Part shown: in pieces, positions 11,439 to 21,331 of the stretch | Layout: each line of letters begins with the position of its first letter | How positions within the stretch are numbered: the first letter of the stretch is position 1 | Assembly: GCF_014077005.1 (NCBI RefSeq) | Contig: NZ_JACGVC010000053.1 | Coordinates: 310,001 to 374,000, forward strand | Reading direction: 5' to 3' | DNA length: 64,000 nucleotides | DNA from: Colwellia sp. MB3u-45 | GTDB taxonomy: Bacteria > Pseudomonadota > Gammaproteobacteria > Enterobacterales > Alteromonadaceae | Program-made: the position numbers and the translations under genes | Notes under the pieces: generated by a model | What the model saw: only the letters and a program-made list of their open reading frames with translations | Told to the model about the DNA's origin: nothing | The model's database searches: none

Positions 11439-11984
11439 ATGGCGAAACTGCATGATTTATATAAAGATACAGTTGTAGCTGAATTGCAAAAGCAATTTGG
11501 TTATAAAAGTGTCATGCAAGTCCCTCGGATTGAAAAGATCACCCTTAACATGGGCGTTGGCGAAGCTATTTCTGATAAAAAAGTTTTAGAACACGCCACA
11601 AATGATCTTACTGCAATCTCAGGTCAAAAGCCGGTCACGACAGTAGCACGCAAATCAGTTGCGGGCTTCAAAATTCGTGAAGGCTATCCTATAGGCACAA
11701 AAGTAACTCTACGTGGCGAACGTATGTGGGAATTTTTAGAGCGTTTAATCTCTATTTCTATTCCTCGTATCCGCGATTTCCGTGGCTTAAATCCTAAGTC
11801 ATTCGATGGTCGTGGTAACTACAGCATGGGCGTACGTGAGCAAATCATTTTCCCTGAAATCGAGTACGATAGAATCGATAAAATTCGCGGAATGGATATC
11901 ACTATCACTACAAGTGCGAAGAACAATGAAGAGGGTCATGCATTATTGACTGCCTTCAACTTCCCATTTAAGAAGAAGGTGTAG
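11439..11984 (+). CDS. rplE: 50S ribosomal protein L5
   Basis: 5S rRNA-binding protein of the central protuberance that contacts P-site tRNA. It has 181 residues (179 in E. coli). Conserved segments are [23 protein letters not shown] and [22 protein letters not shown] site precedes the ATG. Confidence 0.98.
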   Translation: MAKLHDLYKDTVVAELQKQFGYKSVMQVPRIEKITLNMGVGEAISDKKVLEHATNDLTAISGQKPVTTVARKSVAGFKIREGYPIGTKVTLRGERMWEFLERLISISIPRIRDFRGLNPKSFDGRGNYSMGVREQIIFPEIEYDRIDKIRGMDITITTSAKNNEEGHALLTAFNFPFKKKV

Positions 11985-11988
11985 AGTT

Positions 11989-12294
11989 ATGGCAAAAACG
12001 TCAATGAAAGCTCGTGAAGCTAAAAGAACCAAGTTAGTTGCACAATATGCTGAAAAGCGTAGTGCACTAAAAGCTATCATCTCTGGTGCTGATTCTTCTG
12101 AAGAAGATCGCTGGGATGCTGTATTGAAACTTCAAAGTTTACCTCGTGATTCGAGTAGTAGTCGTCAACGTAACCGTTGTAATATTACTGGCCGTCCACA
12201 TGGTTTCTTACGTAAATTTGGTTTAAGCCGTATTAAATTACGCGAAACTATGATGCGCGGTGAAGTTCCAGGTCTTAAGAAAGCTAGTTGGTAA
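11989..12294 (+). CDS. rpsN: 30S ribosomal protein S14
   Basis: Head protein of 101 residues in the long, zinc-free (C-minus) form. The zinc cysteine pairs of the short paralogue are absent. The conserved [18 protein letters not shown] segment is intact. It lies 4 bp after rplE. Confidence 0.97.
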   Translation: MAKTSMKAREAKRTKLVAQYAEKRSALKAIISGADSSEEDRWDAVLKLQSLPRDSSSSRQRNRCNITGRPHGFLRKFGLSRIKLRETMMRGEVPGLKKASW

Positions 12295-12313
12295 TTCACG
12301 GGAGTAAATGGTT

Positions 12314-12703
12314 ATGATGACTGATCCTATCGCGGACATGTTTACACGCATCCGCAACGGTCAATCTGCAGCAAAAACTGCAGTAAAAATGCCATCTTCT
12401 AAGGTAAAAGTTGCACTTGCCAACTTGCTTAAAGAAGAAGGTTACATTTCAGAGTTTACAGTTTCAAGCGATGCAAAGCCTGAATTAACTGTTGAATTGA
12501 AATATTTTGAAGGTAAAGAAGTAATTGAAGTGATCAAACGTGTTTCACGTCCAGGTCTTCGCGTATACAAAGGTGCTCAAGAGCTTCCTAAAGTATTAGC
12601 GGGCATGGGTATCGCAATTATTTCTACTTCTAAAGGTCTAATGACTGATCGCGCCGCTCGCAATGCGGGTCTTGGCGGTGAAGTTCTTGGTTTCGTAGAG
12701 TAA
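12314..12703 (+). CDS. rpsH: 30S ribosomal protein S8
   Basis: Central 16S rRNA binder and, in E. coli, the spc operon repressor. The ATG at 12314 gives 129 residues ([17 protein letters not shown]). An in-frame ATG at 12308 lies only 3 bp from the GGAG site, and one at 12317 is also possible. The conserved [23 protein letters not shown]-terminus, which binds rRNA helix 21, is present. Confidence 0.97.
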   Translation: MMTDPIADMFTRIRNGQSAAKTAVKMPSSKVKVALANLLKEEGYISEFTVSSDAKPELTVELKYFEGKEVIEVIKRVSRPGLRVYKGAQELPKVLAGMGIAIISTSKGLMTDRAARNAGLGGEVLGFVE

Positions 12704-12715
12704 AGGAGCAGAATT

Positions 12716-13249
12716 ATGTCTCGTGTTGCAAAAGCACATGTCGCAATCCCTGCTGGCGTTACTATTACGTTATCAGGTCAAGACATCAAAGTTAAAGGTC
12801 CAATTGGCGAATTATCGCATACGATCCATAGCGCTGTTGTTGTTTCTCAAGAAGAGAGCAAGATCATCACTAATATCGTCGCCGATACTAAAGGCGCTTG
12901 GGCTCAAGCCGGAACTGTACGCTCTTTAATCAATAATATGGTTGAAGGTGTTAGTAAAGGTTTTGAAAGGAAATTATTGTTAAACGGTGTTGGTTACCGT
13001 GCTAAAGCTGCAGGTAAGGTTTTAAACTTATCTTTAGGTTTTTCGCATCCGGTTGAGCACGCAATCCCTGAAGGGATTACCGTTGAAACTCCTACCCAAA
13101 CTGAAATCATACTGAAAGGTGCTGATAAACAGTTGGTCGGTCAAACTGCAGCGAACATTCGCGCATACCGTAAACCTGAGCCTTACAAAGGTAAAGGGAT
13201 TCGTTATAGCGATGAGAATGTCCGTCGTAAAGAAGCTAAGAAGAAGTAG
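12716..13249 (+). CDS. rplF: 50S ribosomal protein L6
   Basis: Factor-binding region protein of 177 residues, equal to E. coli. Tandem L6 folds are present with the signature [23 protein letters not shown] at the C-terminus. An AAGGAG site lies 7 bp before the ATG. Confidence 0.97.
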   Translation: MSRVAKAHVAIPAGVTITLSGQDIKVKGPIGELSHTIHSAVVVSQEESKIITNIVADTKGAWAQAGTVRSLINNMVEGVSKGFERKLLLNGVGYRAKAAGKVLNLSLGFSHPVEHAIPEGITVETPTQTEIILKGADKQLVGQTAANIRAYRKPEPYKGKGIRYSDENVRRKEAKKK

Positions 13250-13258
13250 GGTAATACT

Positions 13259-13612
13259 ATGGATAAGAAAACATCTCGTTTGCGCAGAGCTAAACGCTCT
13301 CGTGCAAAAATTAGCGAGTTGGGTGCGAATCGTTTAGTTGTATTCCGTACTCCTCGTCATATTTACGCGCAATTGATTGCACCAACAGGTTCTGAAGTAA
13401 TCGCATCAGCGTCTACTTTAGATAAAGAAGTTAGTGCTCAGTTAGAAAAAACAGGCAACGTTGAAGCAGCTACGGCTGTAGGTAAGGCTCTTGCAGAACG
13501 TGCAGTAGCTAAAGGCATCACAAGTGTTGCTTTTGACCGTTCAGGTTTCCGTTACCATGGTCGCGTGAAAGCGTTAGCAGATGCAGCTCGCGAAGCTGGT
13601 CTTCAGTTTTAG
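13259..13612 (+). CDS. rplR: 50S ribosomal protein L18
   Basis: 5S rRNA binder of 117 residues, the E. coli length. An arginine-rich N-terminus ([12 protein letters not shown]) is followed by the fold ending in [24 protein letters not shown]. It lies 9 bp after rplF. Confidence 0.97.
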   Translation: MDKKTSRLRRAKRSRAKISELGANRLVVFRTPRHIYAQLIAPTGSEVIASASTLDKEVSAQLEKTGNVEAATAVGKALAERAVAKGITSVAFDRSGFRYHGRVKALADAAREAGLQF

Positions 13613-13621
13613 GGGTTGATA

Positions 13622-14131
13622 ATGGCTAATCATAATCAAGAAAACTCACAACAAAGTGATATGGCTGAAAAGCTAATCGCAGTTAACCGCGTTTCAAAAG
13701 TGGTTAAAGGTGGTCGTATTTTCAGTTTCACAGCATTAACCGTAGTTGGTGATGGTGCTGGTCGCGTTGGTTTTGGTTACGGTAAAGCACGTGAAGTGCC
13801 TGCTGCAATCCAAAAAGCAATGGAAAAAGCGCGTCGTAACTTAGTAACCGTAGATTTGAAGGGTACTACTCTTCAGCATGTCATCATTGGCAAGCATTCA
13901 GGTTCTAAAGTTTACATGCAACCAGCTTCTGAAGGTACGGGTATTATCGCCGGTGGCGCTATGCGTGCAGTACTTGAAGTTGCAGGCGTACAGAACGTAT
14001 TGTCAAAAGCATACGGTTCTACTAACCCAATCAACGTAGTTCGCGCTACTGTATCTGCTCTTGCGAATATGCATTCGCCTGAAGCTGTTGCAGCAAAGCG
14101 TGGCAAAAGCGTTTCAGATATCTTGGGGTAA
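13622..14131 (+). CDS. rpsE: 30S ribosomal protein S5
   Basis: Decoding-fidelity protein at the mRNA entry. Starting at ATG 13622, 6 bp after AGGGG, gives 169 residues. The upstream TTG reading overlaps the ribosome-binding site. The dsRNA-binding-like domain contains [19 protein letters not shown] and [14 protein letters not shown], the loop in which spectinomycin-resistance changes occur in E. coli. The N-terminus is somewhat Gln/Asn-rich. Confidence 0.97.
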   Translation: MANHNQENSQQSDMAEKLIAVNRVSKVVKGGRIFSFTALTVVGDGAGRVGFGYGKAREVPAAIQKAMEKARRNLVTVDLKGTTLQHVIIGKHSGSKVYMQPASEGTGIIAGGAMRAVLEVAGVQNVLSKAYGSTNPINVVRATVSALANMHSPEAVAAKRGKSVSDILG

Positions 14132-14137
14132 TTGAGC

Positions 14138-14317
14138 ATGGCTAAAACAGTTAAAATAACTCAGTTAAAAAGTTCTATCGGTCGTTTACCGAAGCATAGA
14201 GCTACATTAAAGGGTCTTGGTTTACGTCGTATCCGTCATACAGTAGAGTTAGAAGATACTCCCGCTGTACGTGGTATGATCAATCAAGTATCTTATATGA
14301 TTAAGGTGGAGGATTAA
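14138..14317 (+). CDS. rpmD: 50S ribosomal protein L30
   Basis: Small 50S protein of 59 residues, the E. coli length, counted from ATG 14138 ([20 protein letters not shown]). The GGGG ribosome-binding site lies inside the end of rpsE. The stop is followed 2 bp later by rplO. Confidence 0.97.
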   Translation: MAKTVKITQLKSSIGRLPKHRATLKGLGLRRIRHTVELEDTPAVRGMINQVSYMIKVED

Positions 14318-14319
14318 TA

Positions 14320-14754
14320 ATGCATTTAAATACTTTATCTCCTGCACCAGGTGCTAAGAAAGCCAAGAAACGCTGTGGGCGTGGTATTGGTTCTGGCATA
14401 GGTAAAACAGGCGGTCGTGGTCACAAAGGTCAGAAATCTCGTTCTGGCGGTAGTGTACGTCCTGGTTTCGAAGGTGGTCAAATGCCATTGAAACAACGTT
14501 TACCTAAGTTTGGTTTCACGTCACGTAAATCTTTAGTTCGCGCTGAAGTACGTTTACATGAACTAAACAACATCACAGGTGATGTTGTCGATATCTTTGC
14601 CCTGAAAGATGCTAACCTAATCACACGTAACATTGTCGCGGTGAAAATCATGCTTTCTGGTGATATCACTCGTCCAATTACTGTACGTGGTTTAGGTGTT
14701 ACTAAAGGCGCACGTGCAGCTATTGAAGCGGCAGGCGGAAAAATCGAGGAATAG
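14320..14754 (+). CDS. rplO: 50S ribosomal protein L15
   Basis: Assembly protein of 144 residues with the glycine/arginine-rich N-terminus ([20 protein letters not shown]) that threads through 23S rRNA. A strong GGTGGAGGA site lies upstream inside the rpmD end. Confidence 0.97.
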   Translation: MHLNTLSPAPGAKKAKKRCGRGIGSGIGKTGGRGHKGQKSRSGGSVRPGFEGGQMPLKQRLPKFGFTSRKSLVRAEVRLHELNNITGDVVDIFALKDANLITRNIVAVKIMLSGDITRPITVRGLGVTKGARAAIEAAGGKIEE

Positions 14755-14762
14755 TACAGGTT

Positions 14763-16088
14763 ATGGCTACACCAGGAATTGATAATAAAGCAAAGGGCGG
14801 CTTGTCTGAGCTTAAACAAAGATTATGGTTTGTATTCGGTGCACTTATTGTGCTTCGTTTGGGAACATTTGTGCCAATCCCTGGTATTGACGCCGCTGTA
14901 TTAGCTCAGTTGTTTGATCAACAAAAGGGCACCATTGTAGAGATGTTTAACATGTTCTCTGGTGGTGCACTTGAGCGAGCCTCTGTATTGGCACTGGGTA
15001 TTATGCCGTACATCTCAGCTTCAATCATTATGCAATTGCTTACGGTCATGCACCCGGCAATGGCAGAATTGAAAAAAGAAGGTGAAGCTGGACGACGTAA
15101 AATCAGTCAATACACCCGCTACGGCACTTTAGTTCTAGCGACTGTACAATCAATTGCAATAGCAAGAAGTTTACCGGGAATGATGCCAGGTCTAGTAATG
15201 GACGCAGGTTTCGGATTCTACTTTGCTGCGGTAGTAAGTTTGGTTACTGGTACCATGTTTCTAATGTGGTTAGGTGAACAAATTACTGAACGCGGTATTG
15301 GTAACGGTATTTCTGTCTTGATATTTGCAGGTATAGTTGCTGGTATGCCGTCAGCTGTTGCTCAAACAGCAGAGGCGGCGCGTCAAGGTGAATTGCACTT
15401 ATTAGTATTATTGCTAATTGGCGTAATTATATTTGCTACTACTTTCTTTGTAGTATTTGTGGAACGTGGTCAACGACGTATTGTTGTTAACTATGCTAAA
15501 CGTCAGCAAGGCCGTAAGGTTTTCGCTGCTCAAAGCACGCATTTACCGCTCAAAGTCAATATGGCAGGTGTTATTCCACCAATTTTCGCTTCAAGTATTA
15601 TCTTGTTTCCAGGCACGCTTGCGAGCTGGTTTGGCCAAGGTGAAGGTATGGTTGCTGATTTCCTACAAGAAGTATCAATTGCTATTTCTCCAGGACAGCC
15701 GTTGTATGTCATGTTACTTGCCGCTGCGATAATATTTTTCTGTTTCTTTTACACGGCGCTTGTTTTCAATCCGCGTGAAACGGCAGATAACCTGAAAAAA
15801 TCCGGTGCGTTTATTCCTGGGATCCGTCCTGGTGAGCAAACGTCAAAATATATCGATAAAGTTATGACTCGCTTAACCTTAGCTGGTGCGATGTATATTA
15901 CCTTTATCTGTTTGGTACCTCAGTTTATTATCATGGCATGGGACGTCAATTTTTACTTTGGCGGCACATCACTACTTATTATTGTAGTTGTGATAATGGA
16001 TTTTATGGCACAAGTACAGACCCATTTGATGTCACATCAATATGATAATGTACTTAAGAAAGCAAACCTTAAGGGCTACGGTCGTTAG
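14763..16088 (+). CDS. secY: Protein translocase subunit SecY
   Basis: Central channel of the SecYEG translocon in the inner membrane. It has 441 residues (443 in E. coli) with ten predicted membrane helices. Conserved features are the plug helix region [22 protein letters not shown] at about residues 61-82, and the cytosolic loops with [15 protein letters not shown] and [23 protein letters not shown] that contact SecA or the ribosome. It lies 8 bp after rplO in the spc operon, as in most gammaproteobacteria. Confidence 0.98.
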   Translation: MATPGIDNKAKGGLSELKQRLWFVFGALIVLRLGTFVPIPGIDAAVLAQLFDQQKGTIVEMFNMFSGGALERASVLALGIMPYISASIIMQLLTVMHPAMAELKKEGEAGRRKISQYTRYGTLVLATVQSIAIARSLPGMMPGLVMDAGFGFYFAAVVSLVTGTMFLMWLGEQITERGIGNGISVLIFAGIVAGMPSAVAQTAEAARQGELHLLVLLLIGVIIFATTFFVVFVERGQRRIVVNYAKRQQGRKVFAAQSTHLPLKVNMAGVIPPIFASSIILFPGTLASWFGQGEGMVADFLQEVSIAISPGQPLYVMLLAAAIIFFCFFYTALVFNPRETADNLKKSGAFIPGIRPGEQTSKYIDKVMTRLTLAGAMYITFICLVPQFIIMAWDVNFYFGGTSLLIIVVVIMDFMAQVQTHLMSHQYDNVLKKANLKGYGR

Positions 16089-16118
16089 ACTGAGTCGTTA
16101 GGTAACGGAGTATATAGA

Positions 16119-16232
16119 ATGAAAGTACGTGCATCCGTAAAAAAGATTTGTCGTAACTGTAAAATTGTTAAACGTGCTGGTGTTATTCGTGTAATTTGCG
16201 AAGAGCCAAAACATAAACAACGTCAAGGCTAA
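16119..16232 (+). CDS. rpmJ: 50S ribosomal protein L36 (zinc-binding form)
   Basis: A 37-residue protein starting [19 protein letters not shown]. The zinc ribbon ligands are Cys11, Cys14, Cys27 and His32, so this is the C-plus form, replaceable by a zinc-free paralogue under zinc starvation in many bacteria. It is the last gene of the spc unit. The start follows ACGGAG with 8-bp spacing. Confidence 0.96.
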   Translation: MKVRASVKKICRNCKIVKRAGVIRVICEEPKHKQRQG

Positions 16233-16246
16233 ATCTTTAAGCAGTA

Positions 16247-16274
16247 GCATTATGCAGATAAGTCTGTATAATGC
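16247..16274 (+). promoter_or_regulatory. Alpha-operon promoter candidate inside a hairpin
   Basis: TATAAT at 16267-16272 is a perfect -10 but has only a poor -35. The same bases form the right arm of a 12-bp hairpin (GCATTATGCAGA, TAAG loop, TCTGTATAATGC) with one G-U pair in RNA. No T-run follows, so it is probably not a strong terminator. It may be the alpha promoter, an RNA processing site, or both. Confidence 0.45.
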
Positions 16275-16293
16275 CGCTTCGATTTACAAAGAA

Positions 16294-16370
16294 ATGCGGC
16301 TGGTTGAGTATCCTAACGGGCTTTTCAACTGGTAAATTTTAATTTAAAAATAGGAGATGTGTTTAGTGGC
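16294..16370 (+). promoter_or_regulatory. Alpha-operon ribosome-binding-site pseudoknot (S4 control)
   Basis: The segment with TTGAGTATCCT, ACGGGCTTTTCAACTGG and AGGAGATG ahead of the GTG start closely matches the E. coli alpha-operon leader. There S4 binds a nested pseudoknot to repress translation of rpsM and the genes after it. The match, recalled from the E. coli sequence, includes the unusual GTG start and its context. Confidence 0.82.
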
Positions 16371-16722
16371 CCGTATCGCTGGCATTAACATCCCTGATCG
16401 TAAGCATGCAGTAATCGCCATTACTGCGATCTTCGGTATCGGAGCAACACGTGCGAAAGCAATTTGTGTTGCAACTGGTATTGCAGAGTCAACTAAGATC
16501 AGTGAATTGGACGAAGCTCAAATTGATTTGCTTCGTACAGAAGTGGATAAATACACCGTAGAAGGTGATTTACGCCGTGAAGTTTCAATGAACATTAAAC
16601 GTCTTATGGATTTAGGTTGTTACCGTGGTATTCGCCACCGTCGCAGTCTTCCTCTACGTGGTCAACGCACTAAAACTAATGCGCGCACCCGTAAAGGTCC
16701 TCGTAAGCCAATTAAGAAGTAA
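16366..16722 (+). CDS. rpsM: 30S ribosomal protein S13
   Basis: First gene of the alpha operon. It is a 30S head protein that contacts the P-site tRNA and L5. The GTG start at 16366, as in E. coli, gives 118 residues ([18 protein letters not shown]), the E. coli length. An in-frame ATG nine bases earlier would start inside the control element and is disfavoured. The basic tail [11 protein letters not shown] is intact. Confidence 0.97.
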   Translation: MARIAGINIPDRKHAVIAITAIFGIGATRAKAICVATGIAESTKISELDEAQIDLLRTEVDKYTVEGDLRREVSMNIKRLMDLGCYRGIRHRRSLPLRGQRTKTNARTRKGPRKPIKK

Positions 16723-16735
16723 GAGGAACTAGATA

Positions 16736-17125
16736 ATGGCTAAAACACCTGTACGTACGCGTAAACGCGTTAAAAAACAAGTTGCTGATGGCATGGCTCA
16801 TATCCATGCATCTTTCAACAACACAATCGTAACTCTTACAGATCGTCAAGGTAACGCCTTATCATGGGCGACTGCTGGTGGTTCAGGTTTTCGTGGTTCA
16901 CGTAAATCTACTCCATTTGCTGCGCAAGTAGCTGCAGATCGTGCTGGTAAAGCTGCACAAGAGTTTGGCTTGAAGAATATTGAAGTGTTCGTTAAAGGTC
17001 CGGGTCCAGGTCGTGAATCTGCTATCCGTGCTCTAAATGCTGCTGGTTTTAAAATCACCAACATTACAGACGTAACACCGATTCCTCATAATGGTTGTCG
17101 TCCTCCTAAGAAACGTCGCGTTTAA
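16736..17125 (+). CDS. rpsK: 30S ribosomal protein S11
   Basis: Platform protein of 129 residues, the E. coli length, lining the mRNA exit. Conserved segments are [19 protein letters not shown] and [15 protein letters not shown]. An AGAGGAA site precedes the ATG. Confidence 0.98.
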   Translation: MAKTPVRTRKRVKKQVADGMAHIHASFNNTIVTLTDRQGNALSWATAGGSGFRGSRKSTPFAAQVAADRAGKAAQEFGLKNIEVFVKGPGPGRESAIRALNAAGFKITNITDVTPIPHNGCRPPKKRRV

Positions 17126-17158
17126 TCGTACTTTTTTTAGGATTGTTGGAGAAAGAAA

Positions 17159-17779
17159 ATGGCTAGATATTTAGGTCCTAAGTTAAAGCTTAGTCGCCGC
17201 GAAGGTACAGATTTGTTCCTTAAAAGCGGTGTTAGAGCAATTGACACTAAATGTAAAATCGAAACAATACCAGGTCAACATGGCGCCCGTCGCGGTCGTT
17301 TATCTGATTACGGTATTCAGCTTCGTGAAAAACAAAAAGTTCGTCGTATTTATGGCGTACTAGAAAAACAATTCCGCAACTACTATAAAGAAGCGGCTCG
17401 TCTAAAAGGCAATACAGGTGAGAACTTGTTGCAACTTTTAGAGAAACGTCTTGATAACGTAGTATACCGTATGGGCTATGCCAGCACTCGTGCTGAAGCT
17501 CGTCAACTTGTTAGCCATAAAGCTATCGTAGTTAACGGTGTTGTTGTTAATATTCCATCTTTCACTGTTAAAGCTGAAGATGCAGTTTCTGTACGTGAAA
17601 AGTCTAAAACTCAAGCGCGTATCATCGCTGCTTTAGAATTAGCTGAACAACGTGAGAAGCCAGTTTGGATTGAAGTAGATAACAAGAAACTTGAAGGCGT
17701 TTTCAAACGTGTTCCTGATCGTTCTGACTTGTCTGCCGAAATTAATGAACAGTTGATTGTTGAACTTTACTCTAAGTAA
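17159..17779 (+). CDS. rpsD: 30S ribosomal protein S4
   Basis: Primary 16S rRNA binder and the autogenous repressor of the alpha operon in E. coli. It has 206 residues with an S4 RNA-binding domain at about residues 96-158 ([20 protein letters not shown]). The zinc cysteines found in some S4 proteins are absent. The start follows TTGGAG. Confidence 0.98.
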   Translation: MARYLGPKLKLSRREGTDLFLKSGVRAIDTKCKIETIPGQHGARRGRLSDYGIQLREKQKVRRIYGVLEKQFRNYYKEAARLKGNTGENLLQLLEKRLDNVVYRMGYASTRAEARQLVSHKAIVVNGVVVNIPSFTVKAEDAVSVREKSKTQARIIAALELAEQREKPVWIEVDNKKLEGVFKRVPDRSDLSAEINEQLIVELYSK

Positions 17780-17803
17780 AGTTGCACTTTAAGAGAGGAC
17801 ATA

Positions 17804-18793
17804 ATGCAGGGTTCTGTAACCGAATTCCTTAGACCACGATTGGTTGGTATCGAAACTATTAGCCCTACTCGTGCTAAAGTAACTTTAGAGCCATTAGAAC
17901 GTGGTTTTGGTCACACTTTAGGTAATGCGTTACGCCGCATTCTTTTATCTTCAATGCCAGGTTGTGCTGTAACTGAAGTTGAAATTGACGGTGTACTTCA
18001 TGAGTACAGTAGTAAAGAAGGTGTGCAAGAAGACATCATCGAAATACTGTTAAACCTTAAAGGATTAGCTATAAGTTTAGAAGGTAAAAATGAAGCTGTT
18101 CTTACCTTAACTAAATCTGGTGAAGGCCCTGTAACGGCAGCCGATATCCAACATGATGGTGATGTAGAAATTGCAAATCCAACTCATGTAATCTGTCATT
18201 TGACAGGTGATGGCTCTATCAGTATGCGTATAAAGGTTGAAATGGGACGTGGTTATGTTCCTGCTTCAACTCGACGTGATGCCGAGGAAGAAGATCGTGC
18301 AATTGGACGTTTGTTAGTTGATGCTTCATTCAGTCCTGTTGTAAGAATTGCCTATGACGTTGATTCTGCACGTGTTGAACAACGTACAGATTTGGACAAA
18401 TTAGTCTTAGACATGGAAACTAACGGTACGTTAGACCCTGAAGAAGCAATTCGTCGCGCTTCAACTATTCTAGCTGAACAGCTAGATGCGTTTGTAGAGC
18501 TTCGTGATGTAACTGAAGTAGAGCCAAAAGAGGAAAAACCACTGTTTGATCCTATTTTGCTTCGTCCTGTTGATGACCTTGAACTTACTGTTCGTTCAGC
18601 AAACTGCTTAAAAGCAGAAGCAATTCAATATATTGGCGACTTAGTACAGCGTGCTGAGGTTGAACTTCTTAAAACACCTAATTTAGGTAAGAAGTCTTTA
18701 ACCGAAATCAAAGACGTTTTGGCGTCTCGTGGTTTGTCTCTGGGCATGCGCCTAGAAAACTGGCCACCAGAAAGCATAGCTGATAACGACTAA
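17804..18793 (+). CDS. rpoA: RNA polymerase alpha subunit
   Basis: It has 329 residues, identical in length to E. coli. The N-terminal dimerisation domain contains [20 protein letters not shown] (about residues 32-51), the beta/beta-prime assembly site. A flexible linker precedes the C-terminal domain (about 250-329), whose [14 protein letters not shown] helix contacts UP elements and activators. An AGAGGA site lies 7 bp upstream. Confidence 0.98.
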   Translation: MQGSVTEFLRPRLVGIETISPTRAKVTLEPLERGFGHTLGNALRRILLSSMPGCAVTEVEIDGVLHEYSSKEGVQEDIIEILLNLKGLAISLEGKNEAVLTLTKSGEGPVTAADIQHDGDVEIANPTHVICHLTGDGSISMRIKVEMGRGYVPASTRRDAEEEDRAIGRLLVDASFSPVVRIAYDVDSARVEQRTDLDKLVLDMETNGTLDPEEAIRRASTILAEQLDAFVELRDVTEVEPKEEKPLFDPILLRPVDDLELTVRSANCLKAEAIQYIGDLVQRAEVELLKTPNLGKKSLTEIKDVLASRGLSLGMRLENWPPESIADND

Positions 18794-18834
18794 GTCGATC
18801 ATCGTTTTTTAATAGTTGAGATAAGGATTAACTT

Positions 18835-19242
18835 ATGCGCCATCGTAAAAGCGGTCGCCAGTTAAACCGTAATAGCAGTCATCGTAAAGCGATGTTCCGC
18901 AATATGGCAAGCTCTTTAGTGAAGCACGGTTTGATTAAAACGACTGTAGCTAAAGCTAAAGAACTACGTATGGTCGTAGAGCCATTGATTACATTGGCTA
19001 AGACCGACAGTGTTGCAAATCGCCGTTTAGCGTTTGCTCGTACACAAGATAAAGAAGTAGTAGGTATTTTATTCAACGAACTTGGTGCTCGTTACCAAGA
19101 TCGTCCAGGTGGTTACACTCGCATTTTAAAATGTGGTTTCCGTACTGGTGATAAAGCCCCTATGGCTTATGTTGAACTTGTTGACCGCCCAGCAGTAGAA
19201 GATGCAGCTGAAGTAGTTGAAGAAGTCAGCGCAGAAGCATAA
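18835..19242 (+). CDS. rplQ: 50S ribosomal protein L17
   Basis: Tunnel-exit protein of 135 residues, slightly longer than E. coli (127) because of an acidic C-terminal tail ([14 protein letters not shown]). The start [20 protein letters not shown] is diagnostic. It is the last gene of the alpha operon. Confidence 0.97.
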   Translation: MRHRKSGRQLNRNSSHRKAMFRNMASSLVKHGLIKTTVAKAKELRMVVEPLITLAKTDSVANRRLAFARTQDKEVVGILFNELGARYQDRPGGYTRILKCGFRTGDKAPMAYVELVDRPAVEDAAEVVEEVSAEA

Positions 19243-19277
19243 TTTAGTACTTGTACTAAATTTATTCTGACGATATT

Positions 19278-19305
19278 AAAAGCGGAGCTTAGGCTCCGCT
19301 TTTTT
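19278..19305 (+). terminator. Terminator of the alpha operon
   Basis: AAAAGCGGAGC/GCTCCGCTTTT perfect 11-bp stem, TTAG loop and a run of six T residues, 36 bp after the rplQ stop. Confidence 0.93.
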
Positions 19306-19350
19306 GTGCGCTAAAATTACTTACCTTAAGATAAGAACATTAGCTAAAGC

Positions 19351-19379
19351 TTGACCCGCCTAGTAATACCTCGTATAAC
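19351..19379 (+). promoter_or_regulatory. Promoter of prkB
   Basis: TTGACC (19351-19356), an exact 17-bp spacer and TATAAC (19374-19379). The site is 31 bp upstream of the prkB ATG. Confidence 0.8.
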
Positions 19380-19409
19380 AATTGTCCATTAATAATAAGG
19401 TCAGCCATT

Positions 19410-20309
19410 ATGTCGTCACGAAATCCTATCATCGCTGTTACCGGTTCTTCGGGTGCAGGCACTTCTACGACAACAGAATCGTTTGAGCATATTTTTCGTT
19501 CATTGGGCATTACATCAGCAAACGTTGAGGGAGATAGTTTCCATCGCTACTCGCGCCAAGAAATGGATTTAGAAAAGCGCAAAGCGAAAGAACAGCAACT
19601 TAAATTAAGTTACTTTGGCGCTGCGGCCAATGATTTTGACGCCTTAGAAAAATTATTTAAAGACTACTCAGAAACAGGTAAAGGCAAAATGCGCCGTTAT
19701 CTGCATACATTCGATGAAGCTGTGCCTTATAACCAAATGCCGGGTACTTTTACACCGTGGGAAGCTCTGGGCGAGGGTACGGATCTACTTTACTACGAGG
19801 GGTTACATGGCGGAGTTGTTACCGAAAATAATGACGTAGCCAAGCATGTTGATCTACTCATAGGTATGGTGCCGATTGTAAACTTAGAATGGATACAAAA
19901 GATAATACGTGACACCGACAAGCGCGGTCATAGCCGTGAGGCTGTAACGCAAAGCATTGTTAGAAGTATGGAAGATTACATTTCATTTATCACACCCCAG
20001 TTTTCGCGTACCCATATTAACTTTCAAAGAGTACCCACTGTTGATACCTCAAACCCTTTTAGTGCTAAAGCGATTCCAACGTTAGATGAGAGTTTTGTGG
20101 TGATTCGTTGCCGTGAATCAAGTCAACTTGATTTTCCCTATTACCTCAGCATGATCGATGGATCATTTATGTCTCGAATGAACACCTTGGTTGTGCCTGG
20201 TGGAAAAATGGGTTTAGCGATGGAATTATTACTAACCCCGTTGATTAAAGACTTAATGCTTAAAAAGAGTGAAGCAAACAAACAACTTGATTGGATGAGT
20301 GACTTGTAA
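19410..20309 (+). CDS. prkB: Phosphoribulokinase-like P-loop kinase PrkB
   Basis: A 299-residue member of the phosphoribulokinase/uridine kinase fold. The P-loop GSSGAGTS is at residues 12-19 and EGDSFHRY at about 40-47. In heterotrophic gammaproteobacteria, including E. coli yhfA-prkB, the substrate is not established, and no Calvin-cycle genes are near. It has its own promoter and AAGG site. It convergently faces yhfA, the same partner as in E. coli, which supports orthology. Confidence 0.88.
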   Translation: MSSRNPIIAVTGSSGAGTSTTTESFEHIFRSLGITSANVEGDSFHRYSRQEMDLEKRKAKEQQLKLSYFGAAANDFDALEKLFKDYSETGKGKMRRYLHTFDEAVPYNQMPGTFTPWEALGEGTDLLYYEGLHGGVVTENNDVAKHVDLLIGMVPIVNLEWIQKIIRDTDKRGHSREAVTQSIVRSMEDYISFITPQFSRTHINFQRVPTVDTSNPFSAKAIPTLDESFVVIRCRESSQLDFPYYLSMIDGSFMSRMNTLVVPGGKMGLAMELLLTPLIKDLMLKKSEANKQLDWMSDL

Positions 20310-20639
20310 CCCAAGGCTACACTTTTTAAGCCTGTAACAAATTGTTTGATTTAACCTTTACTGCTTCTGCCGTTCTGCTTCTTTTCTCGCTGTGAATCAT
20401 TTCTTATTTTACAGGGAGGAAACGATGGGGAAACAATGAGTAGCGACTGAAAGGAGTTCAGGCCAAGCGATATTTATAACAAGTCGATTAATATCGGTTA
20501 GTATCTAAGCCTTGGTATCTTGATGCTGCCTATTTAATCTTTAATCAGCAAGCTGACTTTAGCATTCAATATAAAAAGCTTAAAGCGCTGCTAGGGTAAA
20601 AAGAAAGTTACCCTAGCAGTCACAATGATAGCAAATGCG
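20310..20639. other. Spacer between convergent prkB and yhfA
   Basis: No complete gene. A perfect 12-bp inverted repeat (CTGCTAGGGTAA at 20588-20599, TTACCCTAGCAG at 20608-20619, 8-base loop) lies beyond both stop codons. It has no clean T-run on either side, so it is at best a weak bidirectional terminator. A short plus-strand open stretch ending at 20599 (SKPWYLDAAYLIFNQQ...) looks protein-like but has no start and is not assigned. Confidence 0.45.
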
Positions 20640-21044
20640 TTACCGGCTTATAACCTCGAAGTCGTGAGTAATATTAACCGACTTATTAAGCATCAATGCT
20701 ACCGAGCAATATTTATCGGCAGATAAACTGACCGCACGCTCAACATGCTTAGTACCCACATCGTCACCTTGAATAACGAAATGTAAGTGGATATCAGAAA
20801 ATAATTTTGGCACAGAATCAACACGCTGAGCTGATATTTCAACTTTACAGCTAGTAATAGTTTGTCGTGCTTTTTCCAATATGCTCACCACATCAACGGA
20901 AGAACAAGCGCCTAGAGATATTAATACACTTTCTAATGGGCTTGGCGCAAGAGCACCTGCGTTCGCATCTAATACAATCGTGTGGCCACTTTCAGACGTG
21001 CCGATAAACATTTCTTCGCCGATCCATTTTACCTGTGCTTTCAT
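20640..21044 (-). CDS. yhfA: OsmC/Ohr-family protein YhfA
   Basis: A 134-residue cytosolic OsmC-fold protein. It closely follows the E. coli YhfA pattern as I recall it: MKAQVKWIGEEMFIG, APSPLESVLISLGACSSVDVVSIL and DKYCSVALMLNKSVNITH. The two family cysteines (near residues 48 and 115) are present, so a thiol-based peroxide or persulfide chemistry is possible. The YhfA substrate is not known. The start follows AGGAAG. Confidence 0.87.
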   Translation of the reverse strand: MKAQVKWIGEEMFIGTSESGHTIVLDANAGALAPSPLESVLISLGACSSVDVVSILEKARQTITSCKVEISAQRVDSVPKLFSDIHLHFVIQGDDVGTKHVERAVSLSADKYCSVALMLNKSVNITHDFEVISR

Positions 21045-21285
21045 TTATATCTTCCTGAGTGTTAAATTCAGCTGAATCTTAACTATTTATAATAACATTA
21101 GCTACTAACTCCAATGACATTTGTTGCTAAAATCATATCAATGGCGGCTAGGCAAATCTAAGTCTATTTATATTGTTATCAATGAAACTTTTGTTGATCG
21201 CAGGACAAATCAGGCAAATATTGGATCGCCTGTTAATTGTCAATAAAATGATGGAAAAATGTTTAGTTTCACTGTAAATTTATCG

Positions 21286-21305
21286 CCACAAATTTGTGGT
21301 TTTTT
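21286..21305 (+). terminator. Terminator-like palindrome in the TonB-receptor leader
   Basis: A perfect 14-bp palindrome CCACAAATTTGTGG at 21286-21299 is directly followed by TTTTTT. It lies about 32 bp before the likely start of the receptor gene. It could be an attenuator, a terminator of upstream transcription, or a repressor operator. Confidence 0.4.
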
Positions 21306-21331
21306 CTATTTCTAAATTAAAGGTGAAAAAG

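Noticed and set aside
20588-20619. Strong intrinsic terminator
   Set aside because: Perfect 12-bp inverted repeat, but no T-run on either strand directly after the stem; recorded only as a weak candidate.
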